From assembly GCF_001735715.1 (NCBI RefSeq), contig NZ_CP017259.1, positions 1,051,501-1,115,500 on the forward strand: DNA of 64,000 nt, read 5' to 3'. Below, piece by piece: positions 1-9,824 of the stretch. The notes beneath the pieces are model-generated. The model was not told where the DNA came from. It saw nothing but the letters and a program-made list of their open reading frames with translations, and did not search any database. The DNA comes from Formosa sp. Hel3_A1_48 (GTDB taxonomy: Bacteria; Bacteroidota; Bacteroidia; Flavobacteriales; Flavobacteriaceae). The position numbers and the translations under genes were made by a program. How positions within the stretch are numbered: the stretch's first letter is position 1; every line of letters begins with the position of its first letter.

Positions 1-1214
1 AAGCGAATGATATATGTATTTTGTCTGTAATTCAAAACTGGCTCTCCTCCTCCTGTTGTTACATCACTTGTTAATGGCATAAACTTTTTCAAATAGTAGC
101 CTGTGTGTTGGTAGCTTTGTTCAAATTCCACTTCTCCAGCATCGGCATACGCTTGCAAATCTTCAATGGTTGAATCAAATCTTGGGTCGCCAACCATTAC
201 ATCATATAAATTTTGAGTAATGATATTGAAACCCCAACCAGATGCATAACTTGGTGCATTAGGGCTTAACCTAACATATCCTCGAGGTCCACTCATCACA
301 TTTAGACTATTTCCTTCGTCTGAATCTGAGCCCCAATTACCCCATCCTGAGTTACTAAGGTTTGAATGAGACACTTCGATGATTGCTTCAGGATTGAAAT
401 CAATATCCGCACCCCATAAATCTGAGAAATCATTCAATAAGGCATAACCGTAAGGACTAGTCGCACCAGGTGTACCATTCACTTCTGAAAGTATACTGGC
501 TGCTTCTGAGTTTTTATTTCGATATAAATAAACTTTACCCAAAAGTGCTTTTACTGCCCCTTGACTAAGTCTTCCTGCCTCGCTGGCCATATCCAATTCT
601 GCAAGGGTTGCAGGAAGGGCTGGGATAGCTTGAGTCAAATCAGTTTCTATTTGATTATATACGTCATTTGGGTCCGCTTGTGTGATAGTATAATAATCAT
701 CAATACTGATTGGACCCGTTATTAATGGAATGTTTCCAAATAAACGTACCAATTCAAAGTAATATAAAGCTCTGAGTGACTTTGCTTCAGCTGCAAATCT
801 TGCTTTGGTATTCTCTGGCATATTTATTTGCGGTAACTTCGACAATAAAACATTGGCTCTGAAAATACCTTGATAATAATCATTCCAATAGCTTGGCGCA
901 ATGGTTGATTCGCTTATAGTGTAATTAGAAAATACCTGCAGTTGGCTTCCATCTGATGAACTTCCACCACCTGTATAATGATCGTCCGAACCAGAATTTA
1001 GTAATGAAATCATATTTTCAAAACCTCCTGATTGTTTTCTTAAGATATCGTAAACTGCAACTAATCCAGAATATGCTTCACTTTCATTGTTGTAGTAATT
1101 ATCTTCAAGAAAAGTTCCTTTAGGATCTACTTCCAAGTATTCTTTGTCACATGCCATTGTGATTAATACTACAGGGATGTACATCAATACTTTTTTAAAT
1201 GTTTTTAACTTCAT
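1..1214 (-). CDS. SusD/RagB-family nutrient-binding lipoprotein (partial, C-terminus beyond left edge)
   Basis: Reading the minus strand from the ATG at 1212-1214 gives an open frame that runs off the left edge with about 404 residues visible. The N-terminus is a lipoprotein signal ending in a Cys at residue 22 followed by acidic residues (CDKEYLEVD), which fits surface export of Bacteroidota lipoproteins. The segments AEAKSLRALYYFELVRLFG and GAVKALLGKVYLYR are the TPR-like helices typical of SusD proteins. SusD lipoproteins bind glycans or other oligomers at the cell surface and form a lid on the SusC channel. It starts 10 bp after the SusC stop codon, so the two are co-transcribed. The substrate cannot be told because the rest of the locus lies outside the window. 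Confidence 0.93.
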   Translation of the reverse strand, partial: MKLKTFKKVLMYIPVVLITMACDKEYLEVDPKGTFLEDNYYNNESEAYSGLVAVYDILRKQSGGFENMISLLNSGSDDHYTGGGSSSDGSQLQVFSNYTISESTIAPSYWNDYYQGIFRANVLLSKLPQINMPENTKARFAAEAKSLRALYYFELVRLFGNIPLITGPISIDDYYTITQADPNDVYNQIETDLTQAIPALPATLAELDMASEAGRLSQGAVKALLGKVYLYRNKNSEAASILSEVNGTPGATSPYGYALLNDFSDLWGADIDFNPEAIIEVSHSNLSNSGWGNWGSDSDEGNSLNVMSGPRGYVRLSPNAPSYASGWGFNIITQNLYDVMVGDPRFDSTIEDLQAYADAGEVEFEQSYQHTGYYLKKFMPLTSDVTTGGGEPVLNYRQNTYIIR

Positions 1215-1224
1215 AATATTATTT

Positions 1225-4200
1225 TTAAAACTGTAAATTAATTCCAAGTTGATTGGTAACAGCTTGTGGATAATACCCACGATCGATACCAAAAATTCCA
1301 CCTCCAATTTCAGGGTCATATCCGCTGTATTTAGTGAAAGTTAAGAGGTTTTCTGCGGTGTAATAAACCCTCAATTTATCAATTCCTAATTTGTCCAAAA
1401 CACTTTCTGGTAGACTATAACCAATTTGAATAGTTTTTAGTCGCAAGTAATCACCATCTTCCAAATAGAAATCTGATGGATTAGAAAAGTTGTTGTTTGT
1501 GTCATTGGTTGTCAGTCTTGGATGAGTATTTGAGGTTCCCTCACCTACCCATCTCCCCAAGGCTGCTGTTTGGTAATTTGCATTAACAATGTCTAATCGT
1601 CTTAACCCTTGAAAAATCTTGTTCCCTGAGGCACCTTGACAAAACATGAAAAAATCGAAGTTTTTGTAGTCTAAATTCAGTGAAAAACCAAAAGTGAATT
1701 TTGGTAGCGAACTTCCTAAGAATCCTCTATCATCAGAGTCAATATCCCCATCATCGTCCATATCAACCCACTTGAAATCTCCTGGTTGCGCATTTGGTTG
1801 AATAATGGTTCCATTTGAACTAACATAATTGTCAATTTCTGCTTGGTTCTGAAAAATTCCATTGGTTTTGAACCCATAAAAGGAATTCACGGGCTGGCCA
1901 ACTTGAGTTCTTGTTATTGGAAAGTTCGTCGATTGAATAGATGCTCCTCCAGAAAGAAAATCTACTCCATTTCCTAAATGAGTAACCTCATTTTCTACAT
2001 AAGAAACGTTTCCATTAAAGGAAAGATCGAATTCTCCAAAACTTTTGTTGTAGCCCAACTCGATGTCATAACCAATGTTGTCCATATCAGCGATATTGCC
2101 AACAGGATCTCCTATAGCACCAACATAACCTGGAATTGCTATATTTTGCAATATTCCTGTAGTAGTTTTTTTGTACCAATCGAATGATAATGAAATGTCA
2201 TTGAACAAACGCGTGTCAAATCCAATATTTAACTGGCTTGTTTCCTCCCATTTTAAATCTGGATTAGATGGTGCATTAGGGCTATTCCCAATAACTATTG
2301 AACCAGGGTTGCCAATGGTGTAGTTTCGTCCTCCACCAATTGTCGACAAGTATTGAAAATCTCCAATATTATCACTTCCTGTTACACCAAAACCACCTCT
2401 TATTTTAAGTTGATTTACGACATCATTATCGTTCCAAAATTCTTCTCTAGATGGAACCCATCCAGCAGAGAATGATGGGAAAAATCCAAATTTATTATTT
2501 GAACCGAATCGAGAAGAACCATCTCTTCTAAAAATTGCTGTAAGCAAATATTTTTCATCAAAATCATACGTTAATCTCGAAAACAATGAGGTTACTCTGT
2601 GTTCTACACCTTCATATGAAGAAGCATTAATTTGTTCTTGAGGGACTGAAAAATTGAATGATGCATCGGAATAGTTATCTACTGGAATATCATAATAAGT
2701 TACACTCTCTCCAAAAGTAATATTATCAGCATATACACCTTGCCCTAAAAGAACAGTAAAATTGTGGTCTTTGATTTTTTTAGAATACGAAATTGTGTTT
2801 TCTAAATTCCACCCCAATCCTCTGTTCGTTCCACGCGATATATTGTTTTGATTTACAATTGTAGCAGCATTCAAATAAGAAACAGGAGTAAAACTTTTGT
2901 ATCCCCAGTAGGCAAGTTTTGCCCCAACCGTACTTCTTAATTTAAGCCCCTCAATTGGTTCATACTCTACAAAAGTATTCCCCACAAAATTATCAGACCA
3001 ACCATAGTTGCCTAAACGGGTCTTTTGATAGGCCAATGGATTTGACATTTCCTGTGCAACAAAATTAGAAATACCATAAGGGTTCCCGTTATTATCTCTC
3101 CAAATTCCTTCATTGGTGTATGGAGCTTGGCCTGCAAATACAGGATCTGTTTCTACAATTGGAGTTGTTGGGTCCAAATTGATGGCAGAAGATAATGGGC
3201 CACCAAACTCACTGTTTGTGTTTCCAATACCAACATTTTTCTCATTAGAATATCCTAAAGTTTGTCCAAAACGTAATTTATCTGAAATTTCGTGTGTTGA
3301 ATTTAATCGAACATTTTTTCTAGTATAATTAGAAATATCGCTCATAACGATCCCCTCTTGTTTGTTATATCCAAAAGATGCATAAAACTTGGACACATCG
3401 TTACCCCCACTAAGACTCAACTCGTGCTGAGAACGCATGGCACTATTGTTAAAAATTACGGATTGCCAGTCTGTACCTTCTCCGAGAGATGATGGATCTG
3501 TAATTTGAATAGTTCCTCCTCCATTAACATATTTTTCATTTAATAGAGTAGCATATTCTCTGGCATTTAAAAGGTCTAATTGTCGAGATGCAGATGATAC
3601 ACCTGTATAGCTGTTTACATTTACACTTAGCTTTCCAGATTTACCTTTTTTGGTAGTAATAAGGATTACACCTGCAGCGGCTCGAGCACCGTATATTGCT
3701 TGGGATGCAGCATCCTTAAGTACTTCAACAGATTCAATATCAGATTGATTTAAAAAGCCAATACCACCTGAATCTACAACAACTCCGTCTACAACCCATA
3801 GCGGTTCGTTAAATCCTAATGTAGTGATTCCTCTAACTCTGACTGTAGAATTAGAACCAGGTTGTCCAGAAGTTGCAGCAATTGTAACTCCAGAAACACG
3901 CCCTTGTAGTGTTTGCTCGACTCTGGTGATTGGTAAATCTTCTAATTCTGTTTGTTTTACCCCAGAAATCGCACCTGTAATAACACTTTTCTTCTGTGTG
4001 CCATATCCAACGACAACAACTTCGTCTAGTAGGCTTGTATCTTCCTCCATTAGAACATTTATAACGGATTTACCGTCGACAATAATTTCTTGAGTTTTGA
4101 AGCCAATATAGCTAAACACCAATACTTTAGAATCTGAAAGCTCAGTGTTTAAACTGTAGTTTCCATCAAAATCAGTAATAGTTCCTACGGTAGTTCCTTT

Positions 4201-4335
4201 TATCACCACAGAGACACCTGGTAATGGCATGTTATTGTTGTCAATGACCTGACCAGTAAGACCATTCTGACCAAATGCTGTGTAACTTAACAACATCATA
4301 GAAATGGTAAAAAATAACTGTTTGGTTAGTTTCAT
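1225..4335 (-). CDS. SusC/RagA-family TonB-linked outer-membrane transporter
   Basis: A 1036-residue TonB-dependent receptor of the SusC subfamily, which imports ligands across the outer membrane with its SusD partner. I chose the ATG at 4335 (MKLTKQLFF...) because it gives a clean signal peptide ending near AFGQ at residue 23; an in-frame ATG 39 bp further upstream would spoil it. Residues 25-100 form the carboxypeptidase-regulatory-like domain, followed by the SusC signature DEVVVVGYG at 104-112, the plug (residues ~115-230) and the 22-strand barrel, which ends in an aromatic residue (LGINLQF). Length is normal for the family. susD follows in the same operon, and a DUF6377 regulator gene lies upstream on the same strand. 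Confidence 0.95.
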   Translation of the reverse strand: MKLTKQLFFTISMMLLSYTAFGQNGLTGQVIDNNNMPLPGVSVVIKGTTVGTITDFDGNYSLNTELSDSKVLVFSYIGFKTQEIIVDGKSVINVLMEEDTSLLDEVVVVGYGTQKKSVITGAISGVKQTELEDLPITRVEQTLQGRVSGVTIAATSGQPGSNSTVRVRGITTLGFNEPLWVVDGVVVDSGGIGFLNQSDIESVEVLKDAASQAIYGARAAAGVILITTKKGKSGKLSVNVNSYTGVSSASRQLDLLNAREYATLLNEKYVNGGGTIQITDPSSLGEGTDWQSVIFNNSAMRSQHELSLSGGNDVSKFYASFGYNKQEGIVMSDISNYTRKNVRLNSTHEISDKLRFGQTLGYSNEKNVGIGNTNSEFGGPLSSAINLDPTTPIVETDPVFAGQAPYTNEGIWRDNNGNPYGISNFVAQEMSNPLAYQKTRLGNYGWSDNFVGNTFVEYEPIEGLKLRSTVGAKLAYWGYKSFTPVSYLNAATIVNQNNISRGTNRGLGWNLENTISYSKKIKDHNFTVLLGQGVYADNITFGESVTYYDIPVDNYSDASFNFSVPQEQINASSYEGVEHRVTSLFSRLTYDFDEKYLLTAIFRRDGSSRFGSNNKFGFFPSFSAGWVPSREEFWNDNDVVNQLKIRGGFGVTGSDNIGDFQYLSTIGGGRNYTIGNPGSIVIGNSPNAPSNPDLKWEETSQLNIGFDTRLFNDISLSFDWYKKTTTGILQNIAIPGYVGAIGDPVGNIADMDNIGYDIELGYNKSFGEFDLSFNGNVSYVENEVTHLGNGVDFLSGGASIQSTNFPITRTQVGQPVNSFYGFKTNGIFQNQAEIDNYVSSNGTIIQPNAQPGDFKWVDMDDDGDIDSDDRGFLGSSLPKFTFGFSLNLDYKNFDFFMFCQGASGNKIFQGLRRLDIVNANYQTAALGRWVGEGTSNTHPRLTTNDTNNNFSNPSDFYLEDGDYLRLKTIQIGYSLPESVLDKLGIDKLRVYYTAENLLTFTKYSGYDPEIGGGIFGIDRGYYPQAVTNQLGINLQF

Positions 4336-4370
4336 ATTAAAATATTTAAGATTACTATTTCGTTTGCGTT

Positions 4371-4401
4371 GCAATATAGTTTGGTATTTATCTTAAATCA
4401 A
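4371..4401 (-). promoter_or_regulatory. Candidate Bacteroidota promoter for susC
   Basis: On the minus strand a TTG (4399-4401) is followed after 20 nt by TATATTGC (4371-4378), close to the Bacteroidota pattern TTG-N19-21-TAnnTTTG. The box lies about 36 nt before the susC ATG. The rest of 4402-4636 is AT-rich; I see no other clear signal there. Confidence 0.45.
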
Positions 4402-4636
4402 TGGCGTATAAATAAAAAGTGGATTTTGAATTTGTAAAAAAATACCTAAAATACTGTTAATCAGTAATTTAAAATTTTAATTGGATAAATTAAAAGTGGA
4501 TTAATGTCACGGAAATCGGTAAAAAATTAAGAAAATTTTAAGAAATTGAGCTATAAATAAATGTCAAAATCGAAAATTGTCAAAACCTTAACTGTATTTT
4601 TAGTAAAATGAAAATAAACTAAAGTCAATGATTAGG

Positions 4637-6223
4637 TTATATATATTTTAAAGAATCCTCGAATGTGTCTTTATCCAAAGCACGATTATTTATCGCAGCT
4701 CGATAATTATAAATTGTATTTACCGAAAACCTTAATATTTTGGCAATATTTGAACTTCGTGTAATTCCTAATTTTATTAGAGCCAAAATCCGCAGTTCTG
4801 TATTGAGTTTAGATGAGTTATGTATGGATAATTGATTTTCGGGTTTAAGCAATTTATTTACTGACTCAATAAAATTTGGATGGATATGCAGAAAAGATCC
4901 GTCAAAATTTTTATTAAAAATCTCTAACTCCTCATCAATCAACTGTTTAGATTTTGATAATTTTAGTAAGGCATTCATTTGATTGCTGTTTACATACTTA
5001 CTGACCAATTTTCTATAAGAATCTAGTTTAGATATATATTCAGAATATAAATTTAAAAAAGAACCTATATAATGTTCTTTAATTTTATCTACTTTTGATA
5101 GCTTATCGTATAAACTTTTTAAATCCTCATTAAGAATTTTTAATTCATTTCTAGCTTTTGAAACTTTGACAACCTGTTTGTATAAAGAGAAAATTGCAAA
5201 AATTAAAAAAATTGAAAGCAAACCAATTGATATGACCAATACTTGAAGTTGCTTTTTTTGTTTTGCGCTTTTATCTTCATACGCTTTAGTAATTAATGGC
5301 ATCGTATTGGCAATATTTACAAATCTTAAATTGGAGTTGAAAAACTCGGCATCGTCATAAGAAAAATTTATATAACGGTATGCTCGGTCAATGTCACCTT
5401 CGTTGAAAAGAATCTTCGCAAGAGTTCCAAGAGAAGCATTGTCTTTTACCGAAGCCTGAATGTCAGAGATTGCGGAGAGAATTAAATATTCTTTTTGTTT
5501 TATTTGATTTCCAGTCATCTCATAGAGCAGAGATCTTTCAAATGTAATTAATGAAAATAAACGAGTCCCTAAGCTAACTTTTTCAAGTCTGTTGTTATTG
5601 ATTTTAAAAGCCATGTCAATATTACGGCTGTCTCTAGATTCTTTTTCTTTAAGTCTCAGTGCTTCATCTGAATTCGGTTTTAACTCTAAAAAAAGAGAGT
5701 CCTTGTATATGTTATAAAGATGATTATATTTTAATTGCCTGGATTTTACAGAAGTACTATAAGCCAATCCTGAGTAACCTTCTTTTAATGCATAAAAATA
5801 ATTTTCGAATAATGGTTTTTGAAGTGAGTTTCGGTCTATTTCGCTCAAAGCATCAATTGATTCTTTGTAGCGCCCTGTATTTACTAAAACCATACTCATT
5901 TTTAATATAGCATCATTAATCAAAATCTTATTGTTTAGCTGATTAGCAAGTTCAATATTCTTTTCAATATATTTTAATGAGTTATCAAAATTGTAATATT
6001 GATACAGCTTAAAAAGTTCATCATTGACTCTAATTTTTTCTTCAAGAACATTGGTTTTAAAATAGTCATCTAACAATCTTTTTATTTGATTCTCTTTTGC
6101 CTTGTCAAATACTTTTTGCTTTTCCATTTTATGCTCAAGAACACTAATTAATGAGTCGATATTTTGACAAAAAACTAGTTCTTGAAATAGAAAAAAAGAT
6201 GTTATAAGGAATAAGAGTTTCAA
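4637..6223 (-). CDS. DUF6377-type membrane regulator with TPR-like sensor part and C-terminal HTH
   Basis: A 528-residue protein with a signal peptide (LLFLITSFFLFQELVFCQ), a helical repeat region of TPR type (residues ~30-315), a single membrane segment (about 327-347, LQVLVISIGLLSIFLIFAIF), a coiled-coil-like linker, and a C-terminal part with a LuxR-like helix-turn-helix (GITRSSNIAKILRFSVNTIYNYR). This order matches the DUF6377 family, which contains SusR-like regulators next to susCD loci. The inferred role is sensing a periplasmic ligand and activating the susC promoter from the membrane. It is on the same strand as susC, about 300 bp upstream. Confidence 0.8.
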   Translation of the reverse strand: MKLLFLITSFFLFQELVFCQNIDSLISVLEHKMEKQKVFDKAKENQIKRLLDDYFKTNVLEEKIRVNDELFKLYQYYNFDNSLKYIEKNIELANQLNNKILINDAILKMSMVLVNTGRYKESIDALSEIDRNSLQKPLFENYFYALKEGYSGLAYSTSVKSRQLKYNHLYNIYKDSLFLELKPNSDEALRLKEKESRDSRNIDMAFKINNNRLEKVSLGTRLFSLITFERSLLYEMTGNQIKQKEYLILSAISDIQASVKDNASLGTLAKILFNEGDIDRAYRYINFSYDDAEFFNSNLRFVNIANTMPLITKAYEDKSAKQKKQLQVLVISIGLLSIFLIFAIFSLYKQVVKVSKARNELKILNEDLKSLYDKLSKVDKIKEHYIGSFLNLYSEYISKLDSYRKLVSKYVNSNQMNALLKLSKSKQLIDEELEIFNKNFDGSFLHIHPNFIESVNKLLKPENQLSIHNSSKLNTELRILALIKLGITRSSNIAKILRFSVNTIYNYRAAINNRALDKDTFEDSLKYI

Positions 6224-6290
6224 ATTGGTAGTATTTAAGGTTAATATTACTAAAGATTTTAATAAATAAAAAATTTAAAGAATCTTACAT

Positions 6291-6325
6291 AACAAAAAAA
6301 CCCGCAACGACTGTTGCGGGTTTTG
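6291..6325 (-). terminator. Rho-independent terminator of the tRNA-Gly/tRNA-Leu unit
   Basis: Inverted repeat CCCGCAAC...GTTGCGGG with a short loop; on the minus strand the stem is followed by a run of T. It starts directly after the 3' end of tRNA-Leu. Confidence 0.85.
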
Positions 6326-6409
6326 TACTGAAGACGGGACTTGAACCCGTACGGCCTAATGGCCATTGGATTTTAAGTCCAACGTGTCTACCAATTCCAC
6401 CACTTCAGC
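6326..6409 (-). tRNA. tRNA-Leu (anticodon TAA)
   Basis: The minus strand folds as an 84-nt class II tRNA with a long variable arm (GGCCATTAGGCC region), a T-loop GGTTCAAGTCC and the anticodon loop CTTAAAA, giving anticodon TAA (UAA). The acceptor stem GCTGAAG/CTTCAGT carries a G-U pair at the end, and CCA is not encoded. It lies downstream of tRNA-Gly in one transcript. Confidence 0.95.
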
Positions 6410-6429
6410 ATTAAGACTTAAAAATTCTG

Positions 6430-6501
6430 AGCGAAAGACGGGATTTGAACCCGCGACCCCCACCTTGGCAAGGTGATGCTCTACCCCTGAGCTACTTTCG
6501 C
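6430..6501 (-). tRNA. tRNA-Gly (anticodon GCC)
   Basis: A 72-nt cloverleaf on the minus strand: acceptor GCGAAAG/CTTTCGC, D-arm AGCTCAGGGGTAGAGC, anticodon loop TTGCCAA (GCC) and T-loop GGTTCAAATCC. It lies 20 bp upstream of tRNA-Leu and shares its terminator. CCA is not encoded. Confidence 0.95.
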
Positions 6502-6589
6502 AATTTATAAGAACGTCCCTTTGATATACAAAGGGGTTGCAAATTTAACACATTTCTGATAATACCAAAGTTTTTTTTGGTTTTTGTCA

Positions 6590-9190
6590 TCACTTCTTTG
6601 TGAGCATTCGCTTAATTTCATTAAGCTTCATCAAAGCCTCAACGGGCGTCAGGCGATCGATATCTGTATCCAAAATATCGGTTTTTAATTCCTCCAACAA
6701 TGGGTCGTCCAAATTGAAAAAACTCAATTGCATGTCAGAATTTAAATCTTTGACTTTAGCCGTAAGTTCATCACCAGAATGTGATTTTTCGAGTTGTTTC
6801 AATATTTTTTTTGAGCGTTGTAGTACCGCCTGTGGCATTCCAGCCATTTTTGCGACATGAATTCCAAAACTGTGCTGACTACCTCCAGCAACTAAGGTTC
6901 TTAAAAACAATACATTGTCTTTCAATTCTTTAACCGCAACATTATAATTTTTGATGCGCGAAAACGATTCTGTCATTTCATTTAATTCATGATAATGGGT
7001 TGCAAAAAGTGTTTTAGCGCGCGAAGGATGTTCATGTAAATATTCACTAATTGCCCAAGCTATAGAGATCCCATCATAGGTGCTTGTTCCTCGTCCAATT
7101 TCGTCTAACAACACTAAACTTCGCTCTGAAATATTATTCAAAATTGAAGCGGTTTCATTCATTTCTACCATAAAGGTGGATTCACCCATAGAAATATTAT
7201 CACTTGCGCCCACTCGCGTAAAAAGTTTATCAACCACGCCAACCCTTGCCTTTTCAGCAGGAACAAAACTACCTATTTGTGCCAATAAAACAATCAAAGC
7301 GGTTTGACGTAAAATTGCAGATTTACCCGACATATTAGGCCCTGTAATCATTATGATTTGCTGGGTTTCACGATCTAAAAAGACATCATTGGCTACATAA
7401 GTTTCACCCAAAGGAAGTTGCCGTTCTATGACAGGGTGACGGCCCTTTTTGATGTCTAAATCAAAAGTGTCATCAAGTTCTGGTTGGGTATATTGATGCT
7501 GTTTGGCCAAATGTGCAAAAGCACTTAAGCAGTCCAATTGGGCAATCAATTGAGCATTTTGTTGTACGTCTTTGATATAGTCGTGCATCCAAACAATTAA
7601 TTCTGAAAAAAGGCGCTGCTCAATAGCTAAAATTTGATCTTCAGCTCCTAATATTTTTTGTTCATATTCCTTTAGTTCCTCAGTAATATAGCGTTCAGCA
7701 TTAACCAAGGTTTGTTTCCTTACCCAATGCTCAGGCACCTTGTCTTTATGGGTGTTACGCACCTCAATATAGTAGCCATAAACATTATTTGAAGCAATCT
7801 TCAGTGAAGGAATACCCGTAGCTTCACTTTCACGGGCCAACATTTGATCAAGATAGTCCTTCCCCGAAAAAGCAATAGCACGCAAAGACGCTAATTCTTC
7901 AGATGCAGAAGAAGTAATACTATTCCCCTTTAAAATATTTACGGGCGCATCTTCATTAAGAGTACTTTCAATTTTTGTAATAAGAGCATCACAATCCTGA
8001 ATCTGCTCCCCTAAACTTTTCAAAGTTGAATGACCACTCTCCAAGGCAAGTGTTTTAATTGGTAGGATTTGCTCTAAAGAATTTTTAAGTTGCACCACTT
8101 CACGGGGGTTAACTTTACCCGTGGCAACCTTAGAAACCAAACGCTCCAAATCACCAATTCCTTTGATGCTCGATTGCAATGCCGACAATGCAGATTCACT
8201 TTGATAAAAATAGTCAACCACATCGTGACGGGCTTTAATTTTTTCAACAGTTTTTAATGGAAGTGCAAGCCAGCGCTTAAGTAGCCTTCCGCCCATTGGA
8301 GATAAAGTTTTGTCTATAATTTGTATTAAAGTAACGGCATTGTCGTTGCTGGAATGATACAACTCTAAATTGCGAATCGTAAATTTGTCCATCCAAACAA
8401 ATTCGTCTTCTAAAATACGCTCAATAGAAGTAATATGTTGCAATTTATGGTGCTGAGTCTCACCCAAATAATGAAGTATAGCACCTGCAGAAACCAAGCC
8501 ATATGGCAAGCCCTCAACGCCAAATCCTTTTAAGGTTTTGGTTTGAAAATGAGTACATAAAGACTCATAAGCATAATCCTCTTGAAACACCCAGTCTTCT
8601 AAATAAAACACATTAAAATCATCCCCAAAAGTTTGACTGAACTTTGTGCGCTTTTGTTTCTCAATTAAGACTTCACTTGGGGTGAAATTTTGAAGCAATT
8701 TAGCCACATAAGCTTCCGTTCCTTGTGCTGTCAAAAACTCCCCAGTAGAAACATCCAAAAGAGATATCCCAATCGATTTTCCAAAATAAACAGCTGCTAA
8801 AAAATTATTGGTTTTAGAGCTTAAAACCTCATCATTCAGCGAAACACCAGGTGTTATGAGCTCTGTGACCCCGCGCTTGACAATCGTTTTTGTTTTTTTA
8901 GGATCTTCTAGCTGGTCACAAATCGCTACACGGGCTCCTGCTTTTACTAATTTTGGTAAATAGGTGTTTAGGGAATGGTGTGGAAATCCTGCAAGCTCTG
9001 TTTCACTCTGACTTCCAGCACCGCGTTTGGTCAAGATAATATCTAATATTTTTGCGGCCTTTACAGCGTCGCTGCCAAAAGTCTCATAAAAATCGCCCAC
9101 ACGAAATAACAAGAGAGCATCGGGGTACTTTGCCTTAATGGCATTGTACTGTTTCATGAGCGGTGTTTCTTTTTTTAGTTTTTTGGCCAA
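6590..9190 (-). CDS. mutS: DNA mismatch repair protein MutS
   Basis: An 866-residue MutS1-type protein that recognises mispaired bases and starts mismatch repair. The mismatch-reading Phe-x-Glu motif is at F34-E36 (GDFYETF). The Walker A loop GPNMSGKS is near residue 615, followed by the ABC-type signature region (STFMVEM), Walker B ([16 protein letters not shown]) and the conserved [10 protein letters not shown] switch. Length is normal for bacterial MutS. It is transcribed toward the two tRNA genes and divergently from the SpoU methyltransferase gene. Confidence 0.98.
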   Translation of the reverse strand: MAKKLKKETPLMKQYNAIKAKYPDALLLFRVGDFYETFGSDAVKAAKILDIILTKRGAGSQSETELAGFPHHSLNTYLPKLVKAGARVAICDQLEDPKKTKTIVKRGVTELITPGVSLNDEVLSSKTNNFLAAVYFGKSIGISLLDVSTGEFLTAQGTEAYVAKLLQNFTPSEVLIEKQKRTKFSQTFGDDFNVFYLEDWVFQEDYAYESLCTHFQTKTLKGFGVEGLPYGLVSAGAILHYLGETQHHKLQHITSIERILEDEFVWMDKFTIRNLELYHSSNDNAVTLIQIIDKTLSPMGGRLLKRWLALPLKTVEKIKARHDVVDYFYQSESALSALQSSIKGIGDLERLVSKVATGKVNPREVVQLKNSLEQILPIKTLALESGHSTLKSLGEQIQDCDALITKIESTLNEDAPVNILKGNSITSSASEELASLRAIAFSGKDYLDQMLARESEATGIPSLKIASNNVYGYYIEVRNTHKDKVPEHWVRKQTLVNAERYITEELKEYEQKILGAEDQILAIEQRLFSELIVWMHDYIKDVQQNAQLIAQLDCLSAFAHLAKQHQYTQPELDDTFDLDIKKGRHPVIERQLPLGETYVANDVFLDRETQQIIMITGPNMSGKSAILRQTALIVLLAQIGSFVPAEKARVGVVDKLFTRVGASDNISMGESTFMVEMNETASILNNISERSLVLLDEIGRGTSTYDGISIAWAISEYLHEHPSRAKTLFATHYHELNEMTESFSRIKNYNVAVKELKDNVLFLRTLVAGGSQHSFGIHVAKMAGMPQAVLQRSKKILKQLEKSHSGDELTAKVKDLNSDMQLSFFNLDDPLLEELKTDILDTDIDRLTPVEALMKLNEIKRMLTKK

Positions 9191-9290
9191 CGATTCTTCC
9201 TTTTAAAAAGTGTACTTTTGTGGGTATATAAAGATGCTAATGTAACTAATTTTAGCGTGTTTTAAAACCTAACAACAGACAAATAAACTC

Positions 9291-9824
9291 ATGCGAAAAT
9301 TAAAAAATAGCGAATTGAATCGGCTGAGTATTGAAGACTTTAAAACAATAGAAAAAACTCCTCTGATTGTCATTTTAGATAACGTAAGAAGTTTAAATAA
9401 TATTGGCAGTGTTTTTAGAAGTTCGGATGCTTTTCGCATTGCGCATATTTACCTTTGTGGCATAACGGCCACTCCTCCTCATAAAGACATTCAAAAAACA
9501 GCTTTAGGCAGTACAGAATCTGTGTCTTGGTCCTACGCCGAAAATACTTTATCTGTTGTACAAGACCTTCAACAAAAAAAGGTAACCGTCCTCGCTGTGG
9601 AGCAGGCCGAAAACGCAGTTCTATTGCAGAATTTTGTTCCTCAAAAAAAGACAAGCTACGCAGTTGTTTTTGGGCATGAGGTTAAAGGCGTTTCTCAAGA
9701 AGTTGTAAATCAATCGGATGGTGTGCTAGAAATCCCTCAATTTGGAACCAAGCATTCCTTAAATATTGCCGTAAGTTGCGGGGTTGTATTATGGGATTTA
9801 TTTTCAAAAATAAATCAATCTTGA
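9291..9824 (+). CDS. SpoU/TrmH-family RNA 2'-O-methyltransferase
   Basis: A 177-residue SPOUT-fold methyltransferase. Visible motifs are the family motif 1 (LDNVRSLNNIGSVFRSSDAF), motif 2 (VFGHEVKGVS) and motif 3 (LEIPQFGTKHSLNIAVSCGVVLWD), which form the trefoil knot that binds S-adenosylmethionine. It methylates a ribose in tRNA or rRNA; the target cannot be read from the sequence. It is short, without the N-terminal L30e-like substrate domain of RlmB. Its last 10 bp overlap convergently with the folK fusion gene. Confidence 0.9.
   Translation: MRKLKNSELNRLSIEDFKTIEKTPLIVILDNVRSLNNIGSVFRSSDAFRIAHIYLCGITATPPHKDIQKTALGSTESVSWSYAENTLSVVQDLQQKKVTVLAVEQAENAVLLQNFVPQKKTSYAVVFGHEVKGVSQEVVNQSDGVLEIPQFGTKHSLNIAVSCGVVLWDLFSKINQS

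Noticed and set aside
4336-4374. Upstream ATG for susC
   Set aside because: It would place 13 polar residues before the signal peptide and start upstream of or within the likely promoter.
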